Source of the DNA: Deltaproteobacteria bacterium | GTDB taxonomy: Bacteria > Myxococcota > Kuafuiibacteriia > Kuafuiibacteriales > Kuafuiibacteriaceae | Direction: 5' to 3' | NCBI GenBank assembly: GCA_011526105.1 | Contig: WYAZ01000177.1 | Location: 1 to 64,000 of the forward strand | Length of the DNA stretch: 64,000 nt | Program-made: the position numbers and the translations under genes | The notes under the pieces: model-generated | Databases searched by the model: none | Seen by the model: the letters and a program-made list of their open reading frames with translations, nothing else | Told to the model about the DNA's origin: nothing | In this document: positions 36,161 through 45,144 of the stretch, piece by piece | Numbering within the stretch: the stretch's first letter is position 1 | Layout of the letters: every line of letters starts with the position of its first letter

Positions 36161-36591
36161 GGTCCCGTCATCAGTCCAACCGGCGTACCGAACCAAGCTG
36201 CCGTCCCGTCCGGGGCGGCGAAGATGCGCTCGGGGGCTCGACCGGCCTCGAGCCGATAGATCGTGGTCTCGGGGGTGCCCGGCGAATATTGGATGACGCC
36301 ACCGCCGAGCACGGTCATCACGTAGGCCACACCGTCGGACGCGATGAACCTCCGTTGATTGGGCGCAAGTATCAGATGTAGATGTTCGACGTTCGGCTCC
36401 TTCATGAACCCGAGCGGGGATCCTTCGGCGCGCACGCCGTCACGGATCGTGACCCTTGAGAGGACCCCGGTGGCTTGAAAACTCGGAACCACGGCCTCGC
36501 TTCGATGAAGCGGCGTGTCGATCGAGGATGGCCACAAGGGCGTGACCTCGGCAGAGCGCATGCCGCTCGTCAGAGCAAACATGATGCCCAA
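36157..36591 (-). pseudogene. Gene remnant abutting MITE B
   Basis: A 144-codon open frame with no signal peptide. The N-terminus does not look like a natural start, and a stop codon lies one codon upstream of it. The C-terminal half (HLHLILAPNQRRFIASDGVAY, IQYSPGTPETTIYRLEAG) has the alternating strand pattern of the propeller-like lipoproteins nearby. I read it as the 3' end of such a gene, whose 5' part has been lost. Its TAG stop (36157-36159) lies within the terminus of MITE B. It could instead be a small intact gene of unknown function. Confidence 0.4.
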
Positions 36592-37023
36592 CGCTCAGCT
36601 GGAAGGCCCTCGGGAAGCTCCAGTCGAAACGCCATCGGTTGGGCCGGACGCCGGGAACGGCCACCGAACAGATCCGAACGCAACCGGACAAGCATTGGGA
36701 CTTCGGAGGGAGAGAGAGATAAACTCCTCGCCCGGCTCCCCACCCGCCTTGGTGCGCTGGCCCGGACACTTCCTGCTGCAGCTCTCAGATGACTTTGGCT
36801 GCCAAGACCTGAAGGTCCCTCCGCATCCGGCGCGCTCGAGGGAGCGCGGCGCGGCGCGGCTCACCGCAATCGCTTCCGTTAACGCGACCCTCCGCTCGGC
36901 CGCGAGTTTCCTGGCTCCGCGCCCACATGCCCTCACCTTGAGATGCCGGCATGCCCGCGCTATACGCGGCGTCCCCGGTTCAAAAACACATCGAAGGGTC
37001 GGGGAGAAGAAAAGAGAAAATAC
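36592..37023. other. Non-coding or decayed interval before the NmrA-like gene
   Basis: About 430 nt in which I see no convincing gene. A short reverse-strand frame at 36440-36769 overlaps the remnant in another phase and lacks any recognisable motif. The region probably holds decayed 5' sequence of the upstream remnant plus the promoter of the NmrA-like gene. A purine-rich stretch GGGGAGAAGAAAAGAG (37000-37015) serves as its ribosome-binding region. Confidence 0.4.
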
Positions 37024-37890
37024 ATGCGTCATTTGATTCTTGGTGGAACCGGAACCGTCGGAAGCCTCGTCGTGAGTGGGCTCCTCGCGAAGAACGAAGA
37101 AGTTCGCGTCCTCACGCGCAGCTCGGACAAGCTGAGCAACTTGCCCCAGGGCGTGACCGGCATCGTCGGTGACCTCGCCGATCCGAACACCTTCGAGGCC
37201 GTCTTCAAGGACTTCGACACCCTCTTCATCCTCAACGGGGTCACCCCCAGCGAGCTCCACGAAGGCCTCGCCGCCGTGGCCGAAGCTCGCCGCACCAACG
37301 CGAAGCGCATCGTGTACCTCTCGGTGCACGAGGCCGAGCGCGGCTGGAACATCCCGCACTTCGGCGCCAAGATCGTCATCGAGAAGGCGATCAAGGACAG
37401 CGGCATTCCTTACACCATCCTTCGTCCGAACAACTTCTTCCAGAACGACGTCTGGATGAAGGACGGGCTCATGCAGATGGGCGTGTACGCACAGCCTTAC
37501 GGTGACAAGGGCCTCTCCCGCATCGACGTGCGTGACGTGGCTGAGGCCGCCGTCAACGCGCTCACCACCACCAACAAGGAGCTGCTCAACCGCACCTTCA
37601 ACCTCGTGGGATCGCGGCCCATCAACGGCAACGCGACCGCGGAGATCTGGACCAACGCGCTCGGCCGCAAGATTCAGTACGCCGGCAACGACCTCGTGCA
37701 GTGGGGCGTTCAGGCGATGAAGATGATGCCGAGCTGGATGGTGTTCGACATGAAGCTCATGTACGGCATGTTCCAGGACAAGGGCCTCATCGGCACCGAC
37801 GCTCAGGTGAAAGAGACTGTGACCATCCTCGGTCACGAGCCGCGCCGCTACGAAGACTTCGTCAGCGAGTGCGTGAAGAGCTGGGTCTGA
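37024..37890 (+). CDS. NmrA-like NAD(P)-binding oxidoreductase (atypical SDR)
   Basis: Predicted 288-residue cytoplasmic protein with a Rossmann fold. The start MRHLILGGTGTVGSLV carries the NAD(P)-binding motif GGTGTVG near residue 8. The VYLSVHEAERG and TILRPNNFFQND stretches, together with DVRDVAEAAVNALT, are typical of NmrA/HSCARG and quinone-reductase-like QOR2 proteins of the atypical SDR group. The ATG at 37024 follows a purine-rich GGGGAGAAGAAAAGAG segment; an upstream in-frame start (36943) lacks family similarity. The function may be a quinone or azo reductase or an NADPH sensor. It is monocistronic as far as can be seen and convergent with the next gene. Confidence 0.87.
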   Translation: MRHLILGGTGTVGSLVVSGLLAKNEEVRVLTRSSDKLSNLPQGVTGIVGDLADPNTFEAVFKDFDTLFILNGVTPSELHEGLAAVAEARRTNAKRIVYLSVHEAERGWNIPHFGAKIVIEKAIKDSGIPYTILRPNNFFQNDVWMKDGLMQMGVYAQPYGDKGLSRIDVRDVAEAAVNALTTTNKELLNRTFNLVGSRPINGNATAEIWTNALGRKIQYAGNDLVQWGVQAMKMMPSWMVFDMKLMYGMFQDKGLIGTDAQVKETVTILGHEPRRYEDFVSECVKSWV

Positions 37891-37926
37891 TTCCACCGCC
37901 ACTGCGCCCGCCGGCCGACCTGATGT

Positions 37927-39261
37927 TCACTCGGCGTCGGGCGCAGTGATCCAACTCCAAGCGTCCACACCCGAGCCTTCCGAACCACCCACGAGCAGGC
38001 GGCCTCGGACGTTCAGGGTCACCTTCAGTCGCTGAAAGGTCCCGATGGTGGGGGCCGCGCAGAGCAGGTCGGAGTCGGGAAAGACCGCGCGAAGAGGCCG
38101 AGTGTCCGAAGCGAGCACATAACCCGAGCGCCAAGGGGTGATGCTGAAGACGTGCGTCAACTCGCCCGCGAAGTCCGGTCGCCAGCCGAGGCCGGTCTGA
38201 TAGCGATAGGTCTGACCGTCCAGGGTGTCTACGATGAGACGCCCGCGTTCATCCGCGAGGGTCGCTGCAAAGCCCTTGTGAACTCCACCGGGGGAGACGA
38301 GCCGCAGACGCTCGCCATCGATCTCGATGAGCCGTGTTAGCGAATGCGCCATGCCCACCACCAGTCCGTCCTCGAGCGAAAAAAGCGTGGGCCGATCGAG
38401 CCGGTCCTCTCGCTTGACCTCGGGCGGGGCGCGAAAGAGCTCGACCCAGGCGCCGTCGCGATAGCGAAAGAGCACCCCGAAGACAGATAGAGACAGGAGC
38501 TCCAGCGAAGGCTCGGTGCGAAGCACGAACACCGAGGCCAGCGTTTCGCTGACAACCGTGGCGCCTAGATCTGCGATGTGTCGCACATGGAGTGGGGCGG
38601 TGGGCTCGACCTCGTACAGGCCATCGGTAGCCAAGAGAAAGACCCGGTCGTCGTCGCTCTGGCTGACCGCGGCGATCGAGGCCCCTGCGGTCGAAGACCA
38701 CGTCTCGAAGGAGCGGTCGGGCCTGAAGCGCATGAGGGTGTTCAGATCGTGGATGATAGGTGTCCCGTCGCGCAGCAGCTGTCCATGGAGCCGCCCCGCG
38801 CGGGGCCAGTCGGGGAGGAGTTCGATGCTGAGCTTCGGGCAAGCATCGTTCGTGCGAATCGGGAACTCGAGCACCGCCCGGCTGGGCTCCTTTTCGATCA
38901 GTACACCGACCTCGTCGCCGGAGATCGCGGAGACCCAGCTCGAGGTGGGTTGGAGCTCTGCCACGGTCTGCACCGGCGGCGCGGCCCGTCGCACGACGCC
39001 TTCGCTCAGTTCGAGCTCCGCGAGGGTTTGGTTGAGGCCGAGCACGCTGAGTTCGATTCTCTCCGAGGACGAGGGGTCGACGCTGAGCCGAATGGGAAAC
39101 GTATGAAACGCGTGTACCTCGGGCGGCTGTCCGAGGTGTTCGATCGCGATGAGCACACTCTTTGCCGCGCCGAGATCCGGCGACCCGAGAAAAACCTCCG
39201 TCTCGCCGCCGCAGGCGAAGAGGAGGCCTACGGAGGCGAGGGTGGCTCCCGACCGAAACAA
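37927..39261 (-). CDS. Propeller-like lipoprotein, paralog 1
   Basis: Predicted 444-residue lipoprotein with lipobox LFAC (Cys17). An N-terminal beta domain (about residues 25-160) begins with a strand pattern (SVLIAIEHLGQPPEVHAF) seen again in the lipoproteins at 45145-46710 and 46907-48505. The rest consists of short repeated strand units of the kind DDRVFLLATDGLYEVEP and LLSLSVFGVLFRYRDGAWVELF (cited in part: GVLFRYRDGAWVELF), consistent with a beta-propeller. The function is unknown. It lies 66 nt downstream of dnaE2 on the minus strand. Confidence 0.7.
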   Translation of the reverse strand: MFRSGATLASVGLLFACGGETEVFLGSPDLGAAKSVLIAIEHLGQPPEVHAFHTFPIRLSVDPSSSERIELSVLGLNQTLAELELSEGVVRRAAPPVQTVAELQPTSSWVSAISGDEVGVLIEKEPSRAVLEFPIRTNDACPKLSIELLPDWPRAGRLHGQLLRDGTPIIHDLNTLMRFRPDRSFETWSSTAGASIAAVSQSDDDRVFLLATDGLYEVEPTAPLHVRHIADLGATVVSETLASVFVLRTEPSLELLSLSVFGVLFRYRDGAWVELFRAPPEVKREDRLDRPTLFSLEDGLVVGMAHSLTRLIEIDGERLRLVSPGGVHKGFAATLADERGRLIVDTLDGQTYRYQTGLGWRPDFAGELTHVFSITPWRSGYVLASDTRPLRAVFPDSDLLCAAPTIGTFQRLKVTLNVRGRLLVGGSEGSGVDAWSWITAPDAE

Positions 39262-39327
39262 GCGACGGAAGTCTAGTCCCCGAGCCTAGAGAATAGAAAG
39301 CGCCAATGGGGCGCCGGCCGAGCGTGC

Positions 39328-42300
39328 TCAGTGGTGGCCACCAAAGCGATCATGCCGCTTACCCGGCTGGGCGAGGCTTCGTCTCAGCGGCGCGAGCCCA
39401 TCGACGATGACGTTGAGCACGCCGGAGCGATCTCGCTGCAGCCGACCCTCGGCCACGATGAGGTGGGCCTCGTTGATGAGCTCCCGCTGCCGCTCGAAGA
39501 CCGACGGGAACACCACCAAGTTCATGTGACCATCCTCGTCCTCGATCGTGATGAACATGACCCCCGATGCAGTCCCCGGACGCTGACGTGTGATCACCAT
39601 GCCGCCCACACGAAGGCGCGCATCGTGGGCGGCGTTGAGAAGGTCCTTGGATCCGAGAATGCCCTGCGCCTTCATGTCGGCCCGGAGCATCTTCATGGGA
39701 TGCCGGTCCACCGAGAGCCCGAGGCTCTCATAGTCCGCCGCCAAGATCTCCTCCTCGGTCATCGGCCGAATGGGCGGAGAGCTCTCCTCTTGAAGCTCGA
39801 GCCCCGAAAACAGAGTCTTGGCCCCACCGAGGGCGCTCACCTTCCAGAGACTCCGCCGCCGCTCCGGATGGTCCAACTCGGTGAGCGCCCCCGACTTGGC
39901 GAGACGCTCCGCCGCGCCGCGCGAGAGCTCCGCGCGGTGGACCAGGTCAGCGACGTTCGAGAACGGCCGCGCCGCGCGCGCCTCCACGATGCGCCGCGCT
40001 TCACCCTCGGACAGGCCCTTCACCTCACGCAAACCCAGCCGAACCTCCGGCTGGACGTAAAGGCCCCGGGACCTCCGACCGAGCATACGATCGGCCCAAG
40101 GGGTGTGACGCGCGTGCAAGCTGCGGCCGCTCTCGGCCCACCACTTCTTGTGCGCCCGCTCGTCGCCACTCTCGAGCCTCGAGTGCCAGTCGCTCTCGAG
40201 CACCGAGACCTTTCGCACGAACACCCCGTGGCGCTGAGCGTCTTGAATCAGCGTGTTGGGCGAGTAAAAGCCCATCGGCTGGCTGTTCAGGAGGGCACAC
40301 GCAAAGGCCGCCGGATGATAGCGCTTCAGGTAGCAAGACACGTAACCAATCAGCGCGAAGGACGCGGCGTGCGACTCGGGGAAGCCGTAGCCGCCAAAGC
40401 CTTGAAGCATACGAAACACACGCTCGGCGTAGTCCTTCGAGACCCCGCGTTCGAGCATGCCGCTCACCAATCGGTCGTGCAGCCTGTCGATGTGCTCCTT
40501 GGAGTTCCATCCGATGGCCCGCCGCAAATGGTCGGCCTCACCGCCGGAGAAGCCGGCCACCTTGATGGCGATCTTCATCGCTTGCTCCTGAAAGAGCGGC
40601 ACGCCGTAGGTGCGTCCGAGGATGTCTTCGAGCGCAGGATGTGGATACTCCACCGGCTCTTCGCCCGCGCGTCGGCGCAGATAGGGATGCACCATGTCAC
40701 CCTGAATGGGGCCCGGCCGAATGATGGCGACGGAGACGACGAGGTCATAGAAGGTGCGCGGCTTCAGCTTGGGCAAGGTCTGCATCTGCGCGCGCGACTC
40801 CACCTGAAAGGTGCCCACCGTGTCGGCGTCGGAGATCATGTCGTAGACCAGCGTGTCTTCGCCGGGGATGGTGGCGAGCTCGAGTGTTCTACCTTCGTAC
40901 TCCGCGACGAGGTCGAAGCTGCGCCGCACCGCGGTGAGCATGCCCAGCGACAACAGATCGATCTTGAAGAAGCCGAGCGCCTCGATGTCGTCTTTGTCCC
41001 AAGCGATGACCGTACGAAACGGCATGCTCGCGTTCTCGATGGTGGTGAGCTCGAAGATGGGCTGCTTGGTGATGAGGAATCCGCCCGAGTGTTGGCCGAG
41101 GTGCCTTGGAAGACCGCGAAGCTCGTTTGCCCAGTGGATGACCTGCTGCACCGTGGGATCACGCGGGTCGAGGCCGGCGCGCCTTAGGTCATCGTCCGAG
41201 GCCGACCGCCTCTCACCCCAGACCCAGTTGCGAGCGTCACCTTCGGCCTTTGCGGCGGCCTCGTCGTCTTTACGCGCGGCCAAGGATGAGGCGAGTCCCG
41301 AGAGACGCTCGAGCTGGTCTTCCGAGAAGCCAAAGACCTTGGCCACGTCTCTGAACGCGGAGCGAGGCCGATACGTGATGAAGGTGGCCACGAGGCCCGA
41401 GTGCTCGCGACCGTACTTCTCATAGACGTACTGCATCACCTCTTCTCGGCGTTCGTGTTCGAAGTCCACGTCGATGTCCGGAGGCTCTCCGCGCTCCACC
41501 GAGATGAAGCGTTCGAAGAGGAGGTCCATGCGGACGGGGTCGATGGCGGTGATGCCGAGGACGTAGCAGACCACCGAGTTTGCGGCTGAACCGCGACCCT
41601 GGCAGAGGATCTTCTGCGAGCGCGCAAAACGGACGATGTCCCAGACCGTGAGGAAGTACCCCGCGAAGTCGAGCTGTTCGATGAGCCGGAGCTCGTGCTC
41701 GATCTGAGCCCGTACGTCCCCGGGGACGCCGCGCGGATAACGTTCATCGGCGCCGCGCTCCACGAGCTGACGGAGGTAGCCCATCGGCGTTTCGCCTTCG
41801 GGCAAACTCTCGAGCGCAAACTCGTGCCTGAGCTCGTCGAGACGAAACCGGCAGCGATCGGCGACTTCTACCGTGCGGGCGAGCGCTTGGGGCAAGTCGC
41901 GGTGAATGAGCGCCATCTCCTTGGGGCTCTTGAGATGTGCAAATGCGTTGGGCGGAAGCCGTCGGCCCGCCCCCTCGAGACGAATGCCCAGGCGAATGCA
42001 GGTGAGGATGTCGAGCAGCGGCTTTCGGTCGCGGTCGTGCATTCGCACGTCACCGGTCACCACCAGAGGAACTCCGGAGCGGAGAGAAGCCTCACGCGCG
42101 AGCTCCACCCGAGCTTCGTCTTCGGGCGCCATGTGCCGGTCCACCGACAGATACAGTCGGTCTCCAAAGAGCTCGAGCTCACGCGCGAGAAGAAACGGAT
42201 CTGGGTGACCGCAGTGAATCGCGATGAGACCCGTGTGGTGCCGAACGATGTCGTCGAAGCAAAGATCGAAGCCGCCCTTTCCCGTCCTGAGCTTGGAGAC

Positions 42301-42609
42301 GGAGAGCAGCCGCGAAAGACCCGCGTAAGAAGTTCGATCGGTGGCGTAGAGCAGGAGGCCGGGAGACGGATACGAAGGCGGACGTCCATCCAAACCTGGG
42401 AGAAGGATCTCGGCCCCCACCAAGATCTCGACCCCATGCTCCCGGCCCGCTCGATGCGCGCGCACCACACCGTGAAGACCGTCGCGATCCGAGATCCCGA
42501 GGCGGGTGTAGCCGAGCGAACTCGCGCGCCGAACCAACGCATCCGGGTGAGAGGCCCCACGCAGGAAGGAGAAGGCGGTCTTGGTCCTCAGCTCCACATA
42601 GGTGGACAC
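39328..42609 (-). CDS. dnaE2: Error-prone DNA polymerase III alpha subunit DnaE2 (ImuC)
   Basis: Predicted 1093-residue C-family translesion polymerase that works with ImuB in damage-induced mutagenesis. The PHP domain is at the N-terminus (VELRTKTAFSFLRGASHPDA; ISDRDGLHGVVRAH). The polymerase active-site motif PDIDVDF is at residues 377-383 with the catalytic Asp pair. The helix-hairpin-helix and OB-fold regions follow, e.g. VGGMVITRQRPGTASGVMF and FITIEDEDGHMNLVVFP. The GTG at 42609 fits the family N-terminus; the open frame extends 28 codons upstream without similarity. A candidate SOS operator overlaps the start. imuB is 11 kb away rather than adjacent, and no imuA is seen. Confidence 0.95.
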   Translation of the reverse strand: MSTYVELRTKTAFSFLRGASHPDALVRRASSLGYTRLGISDRDGLHGVVRAHRAGREHGVEILVGAEILLPGLDGRPPSYPSPGLLLYATDRTSYAGLSRLLSVSKLRTGKGGFDLCFDDIVRHHTGLIAIHCGHPDPFLLARELELFGDRLYLSVDRHMAPEDEARVELAREASLRSGVPLVVTGDVRMHDRDRKPLLDILTCIRLGIRLEGAGRRLPPNAFAHLKSPKEMALIHRDLPQALARTVEVADRCRFRLDELRHEFALESLPEGETPMGYLRQLVERGADERYPRGVPGDVRAQIEHELRLIEQLDFAGYFLTVWDIVRFARSQKILCQGRGSAANSVVCYVLGITAIDPVRMDLLFERFISVERGEPPDIDVDFEHERREEVMQYVYEKYGREHSGLVATFITYRPRSAFRDVAKVFGFSEDQLERLSGLASSLAARKDDEAAAKAEGDARNWVWGERRSASDDDLRRAGLDPRDPTVQQVIHWANELRGLPRHLGQHSGGFLITKQPIFELTTIENASMPFRTVIAWDKDDIEALGFFKIDLLSLGMLTAVRRSFDLVAEYEGRTLELATIPGEDTLVYDMISDADTVGTFQVESRAQMQTLPKLKPRTFYDLVVSVAIIRPGPIQGDMVHPYLRRRAGEEPVEYPHPALEDILGRTYGVPLFQEQAMKIAIKVAGFSGGEADHLRRAIGWNSKEHIDRLHDRLVSGMLERGVSKDYAERVFRMLQGFGGYGFPESHAASFALIGYVSCYLKRYHPAAFACALLNSQPMGFYSPNTLIQDAQRHGVFVRKVSVLESDWHSRLESGDERAHKKWWAESGRSLHARHTPWADRMLGRRSRGLYVQPEVRLGLREVKGLSEGEARRIVEARAARPFSNVADLVHRAELSRGAAERLAKSGALTELDHPERRRSLWKVSALGGAKTLFSGLELQEESSPPIRPMTEEEILAADYESLGLSVDRHPMKMLRADMKAQGILGSKDLLNAAHDARLRVGGMVITRQRPGTASGVMFITIEDEDGHMNLVVFPSVFERQRELINEAHLIVAEGRLQRDRSGVLNVIVDGLAPLRRSLAQPGKRHDRFGGHH

Positions 42610-42621
42610 TGAACAAATGTA
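42608..42621 (-). promoter_or_regulatory. Candidate SOS operator at dnaE2 start
   Basis: On the minus strand the sequence reads TACATTTGTTCAGT, overlapping the dnaE2 GTG start by two bases. The same pattern TACANNTGTTCAGT occurs against the imuB start. As I recall it, the reported Myxococcus LexA motif ends in GTTCAG with an upstream A/C/R/Y-rich part, and this site agrees at 14 of 17 positions. A start-proximal operator implies a leaderless or very short 5' leader. Confidence 0.6.
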
Positions 42622-42756
42622 TCCTATTCGTTCGAGTGATGGGGCGCGTCGAGGAGCAATCGAAGTCCGCTCAGAGTTCCAAGGAGTTAGCACGTCAGCG
42701 ACGCCAGGGTGTCGGGCCGTCTCCCTCGAGGGGTCACGGTTCCAACTGACACCCGA

Positions 42757-42772
42757 CTGAGGGAAACCTCAG
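42757..42772. other. Small GAAA-loop hairpin
   Basis: CTGAGG and CCTCAG form a perfect 6-bp stem around a GAAA tetraloop, in the 256-nt space between dnaE2 and the DUF3160 gene. It lies in the untranslated region of the DUF3160 gene if transcription starts upstream, and could be a leader structure or chance. Confidence 0.3.
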
Positions 42773-42865
42773 AAAGCTGACGACCCACGAAGGCGCGACT
42801 TCTCGATCTCGTCGAATCCCCACCGGGGTTCTCTTGGCCCGGCCATTGCTCATGCCCCTGGCGCC

Positions 42866-45103
42866 ATGAAACGAACTCGCTCGACCTCCCCCGCCCTGCT
42901 CCTCGGCGCCCTCGTCCTCGCGGCCTGCCAGGGCGAGCCAACCAAGCCGATCGATCGTCCCATCGAGCCCCCGACGCCGGTGAAGCCCACCGAGCCCGCC
43001 GCCACCACGAAGGCCCGAGCCGAGATTCTCGCCGAGCTCGCCGCCGTGAAGGACCTCAGCAAGGATGGGCTGCTCACTCGATACCCGACTTCGTTCGAGT
43101 CGATCTCCTACGATCCCACTGAGGCGGCAAACCTGACGCTCATTCAGAACTCCGCGGTCGCCCTCTCCGGGCCGGAGCTCCAGAAGCTGGGTGAGAGCGG
43201 CTTCGTGATCAGCGAGGCGCGGCGCTTCCCCACGTTCACGCACGGCTACGAGACGCTCTATCTCGAGGACCTGCCGCTCTTCATCTCCGCCGACTCCATC
43301 CTGAACGCGGTTCATCACTCCTACGACGACATCCTGAAGGCCATCGAGCTCAGCTCACTCATCCCGGACCTGCGCCGAATGCTCACCACGATGCGTACGG
43401 AGCTCGCGGATGGAGCCGGTTCCGCTCTTGGTCCACAAGCGCGCGCCGATGCGGACACCTACGTCGCAGTCGCGCTGAGCCTCCTCGAGGATCAGATCGC
43501 CGCGCCGGTCGCCGGCGGTTCCGCCTCGGACGTGCAGGCCCTCTCTTCGGGGGCCGCCGCCGCCTCTGGCACCCACGGCATCACCCTGTTTGGTGTGGAG
43601 AGGGTCGTGGACTTCTCGCAGTTCAAACCGCGCGGCCACTACACGGATGACCCCGAGCTCGAGAAGTACTTCCGCGCCATGATGTGGCTGGGTCGCATCG
43701 ACTTCCGGTTGGTAGAGACCAAACCAGATCACTCGCAGGTCTTCCATCGTCGTCAGCTCGAAGGTGCGTTTGCACTCCAAGCGGCGCTCAACAGCGCCGG
43801 ACGTGCGTCATGGCAGCGACTCGATCGCACCATCGAGGGCTTCGTGGGTGAGTCGGACAACATGACGCTAAACCAGCTCGATGTCTTGCTCGAGAAGCTC
43901 GGAGTCACCCGCCTGGATCAGCTCGCGGAGATCGAGGATGCACGTATCGCCGAGACCATCCTCGTCAATGGGCTCGGCACTCAGCGCATCTCGAGCCACT
44001 TCATGGTCAACGGTCTGGGCCAGGGCACAATGCCGCTCTCCTCGACCTTCCTCCTGCTCGGTCAGCGCTACGTCATCGACTCCCACGTGTTCAGCAACGT
44101 GGTCTACGACCGCGTGCAAGGCGGAAGTGTACTTCGGATGATGCCGAACCCCCTGGATGTGGCCTTTGCAGCGCTCGGAAACGACCAAGCCGCAAAGCTG
44201 CTCGAGCGCGAACTCGACACCTATCACTACGCGCCCGACCTCGCCGCGATGAGAATCCTCTCCGACGCGCACGAGGCCGATTTCTGGCAGAAGAACCTCT
44301 ACAACCTATGGCTCTCCGCGCTGCGAAGTCTCTCACTCCGAGCGGACAGCCCCACGCCCATCGGTTCTCGCCCCGAGGTCGCCCGCACCGAAGCTTGGGG
44401 CAAGAGGGTGCTGAACACCCAGCTCGCGTCTTGGGCGGAGCTCCGCCACGACACCATCCTCTACGCCAAGCAGTCCTATACCGGCGGCGTCACTTGTGAG
44501 TTCCCGGACGCACAGGTCGAGCCGGTGCCCGAGGTCTTCTCCGCGCTCGAAGACTTCGCGCGGCACGGACAAGGCATCGTGGCCGGCCTCGAGCTCTCGG
44601 GTGCACCTTATCTGCAGCCGCTGATCGAAGAGTACTTCGATCGACTGCTGGCAGTATCCTCGATGCTGCGCGAGATGGCGGAGTATCAGCGAGATGGGCG
44701 TCCCTTCGAAGACTACCACCTCGCCTTCGTCAATGAAGCCGTGCGCATTCACTGGGGCTGCGGTGCACCCGAGGGGGCCGAGGGCTGGTACCCGCGGTTG
44801 TTCTTCAACGCCTCCTCAGCGGCGGAGTACGATCCCACCATCGCCGATGTTCACACCCAGCCCACCGATGAAGGGGGTGCCGTCGTCGGTCGGATCCTGC
44901 ACGTAGGCACCGGCATGGCGCGGCTCATGGTCGTCACGATGGACACGTGCACCGGCCCCAAGGCCTACGCGGGCTTGGTGTCCTCGTACTTCGAGAAGGT
45001 CACCGAGAACTTCGAGCGCTACGACGATCCGACCTGGGCGGCCGAGCTTCAGAGCGGAACACCCCCTGATGTGGCGTGGATGACCGACCTCGTAGTGCGT
45101 TAG
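42866..45103 (+). CDS. DUF3160-domain lipoprotein
   Basis: Predicted 745-residue lipoprotein with lipobox LAAC (Cys21), a Pro/Thr-rich linker (about residues 24-50) and a long DUF3160 domain. Family features are the phrase ETLYLEDLPLFISADSILNAVHHSYDDIL (cited in part: DLPLFISADSILNAVHHSYD), SSTFLLLGQRYVIDSHVF and the C-terminal GTGMARLMVV strand. The biochemical role of DUF3160 is not known. It is divergent from dnaE2. Its 3' end lies 41 nt before the GTG of the next lipoprotein gene on the same strand, so the two are probably co-transcribed. Confidence 0.88.
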   Translation: MKRTRSTSPALLLGALVLAACQGEPTKPIDRPIEPPTPVKPTEPAATTKARAEILAELAAVKDLSKDGLLTRYPTSFESISYDPTEAANLTLIQNSAVALSGPELQKLGESGFVISEARRFPTFTHGYETLYLEDLPLFISADSILNAVHHSYDDILKAIELSSLIPDLRRMLTTMRTELADGAGSALGPQARADADTYVAVALSLLEDQIAAPVAGGSASDVQALSSGAAAASGTHGITLFGVERVVDFSQFKPRGHYTDDPELEKYFRAMMWLGRIDFRLVETKPDHSQVFHRRQLEGAFALQAALNSAGRASWQRLDRTIEGFVGESDNMTLNQLDVLLEKLGVTRLDQLAEIEDARIAETILVNGLGTQRISSHFMVNGLGQGTMPLSSTFLLLGQRYVIDSHVFSNVVYDRVQGGSVLRMMPNPLDVAFAALGNDQAAKLLERELDTYHYAPDLAAMRILSDAHEADFWQKNLYNLWLSALRSLSLRADSPTPIGSRPEVARTEAWGKRVLNTQLASWAELRHDTILYAKQSYTGGVTCEFPDAQVEPVPEVFSALEDFARHGQGIVAGLELSGAPYLQPLIEEYFDRLLAVSSMLREMAEYQRDGRPFEDYHLAFVNEAVRIHWGCGAPEGAEGWYPRLFFNASSAAEYDPTIADVHTQPTDEGGAVVGRILHVGTGMARLMVVTMDTCTGPKAYAGLVSSYFEKVTENFERYDDPTWAAELQSGTPPDVAWMTDLVVR

Positions 45104-45144
45104 TCCCTCTCGATGCCGACGCCGACTCGGCCTATCATCGCGAG

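Noticed and set aside
36440-36769. Extra gene in another minus-strand frame upstream of the remnant
   Set aside because: It has no recognisable domain and overlaps the remnant; its composition looks random.
36595-37902. 435-codon reverse frame over the NmrA-like gene
   Set aside because: The + strand encodes a clear Rossmann-fold protein with the GGTGTVG motif; the reverse frame is a composition shadow.
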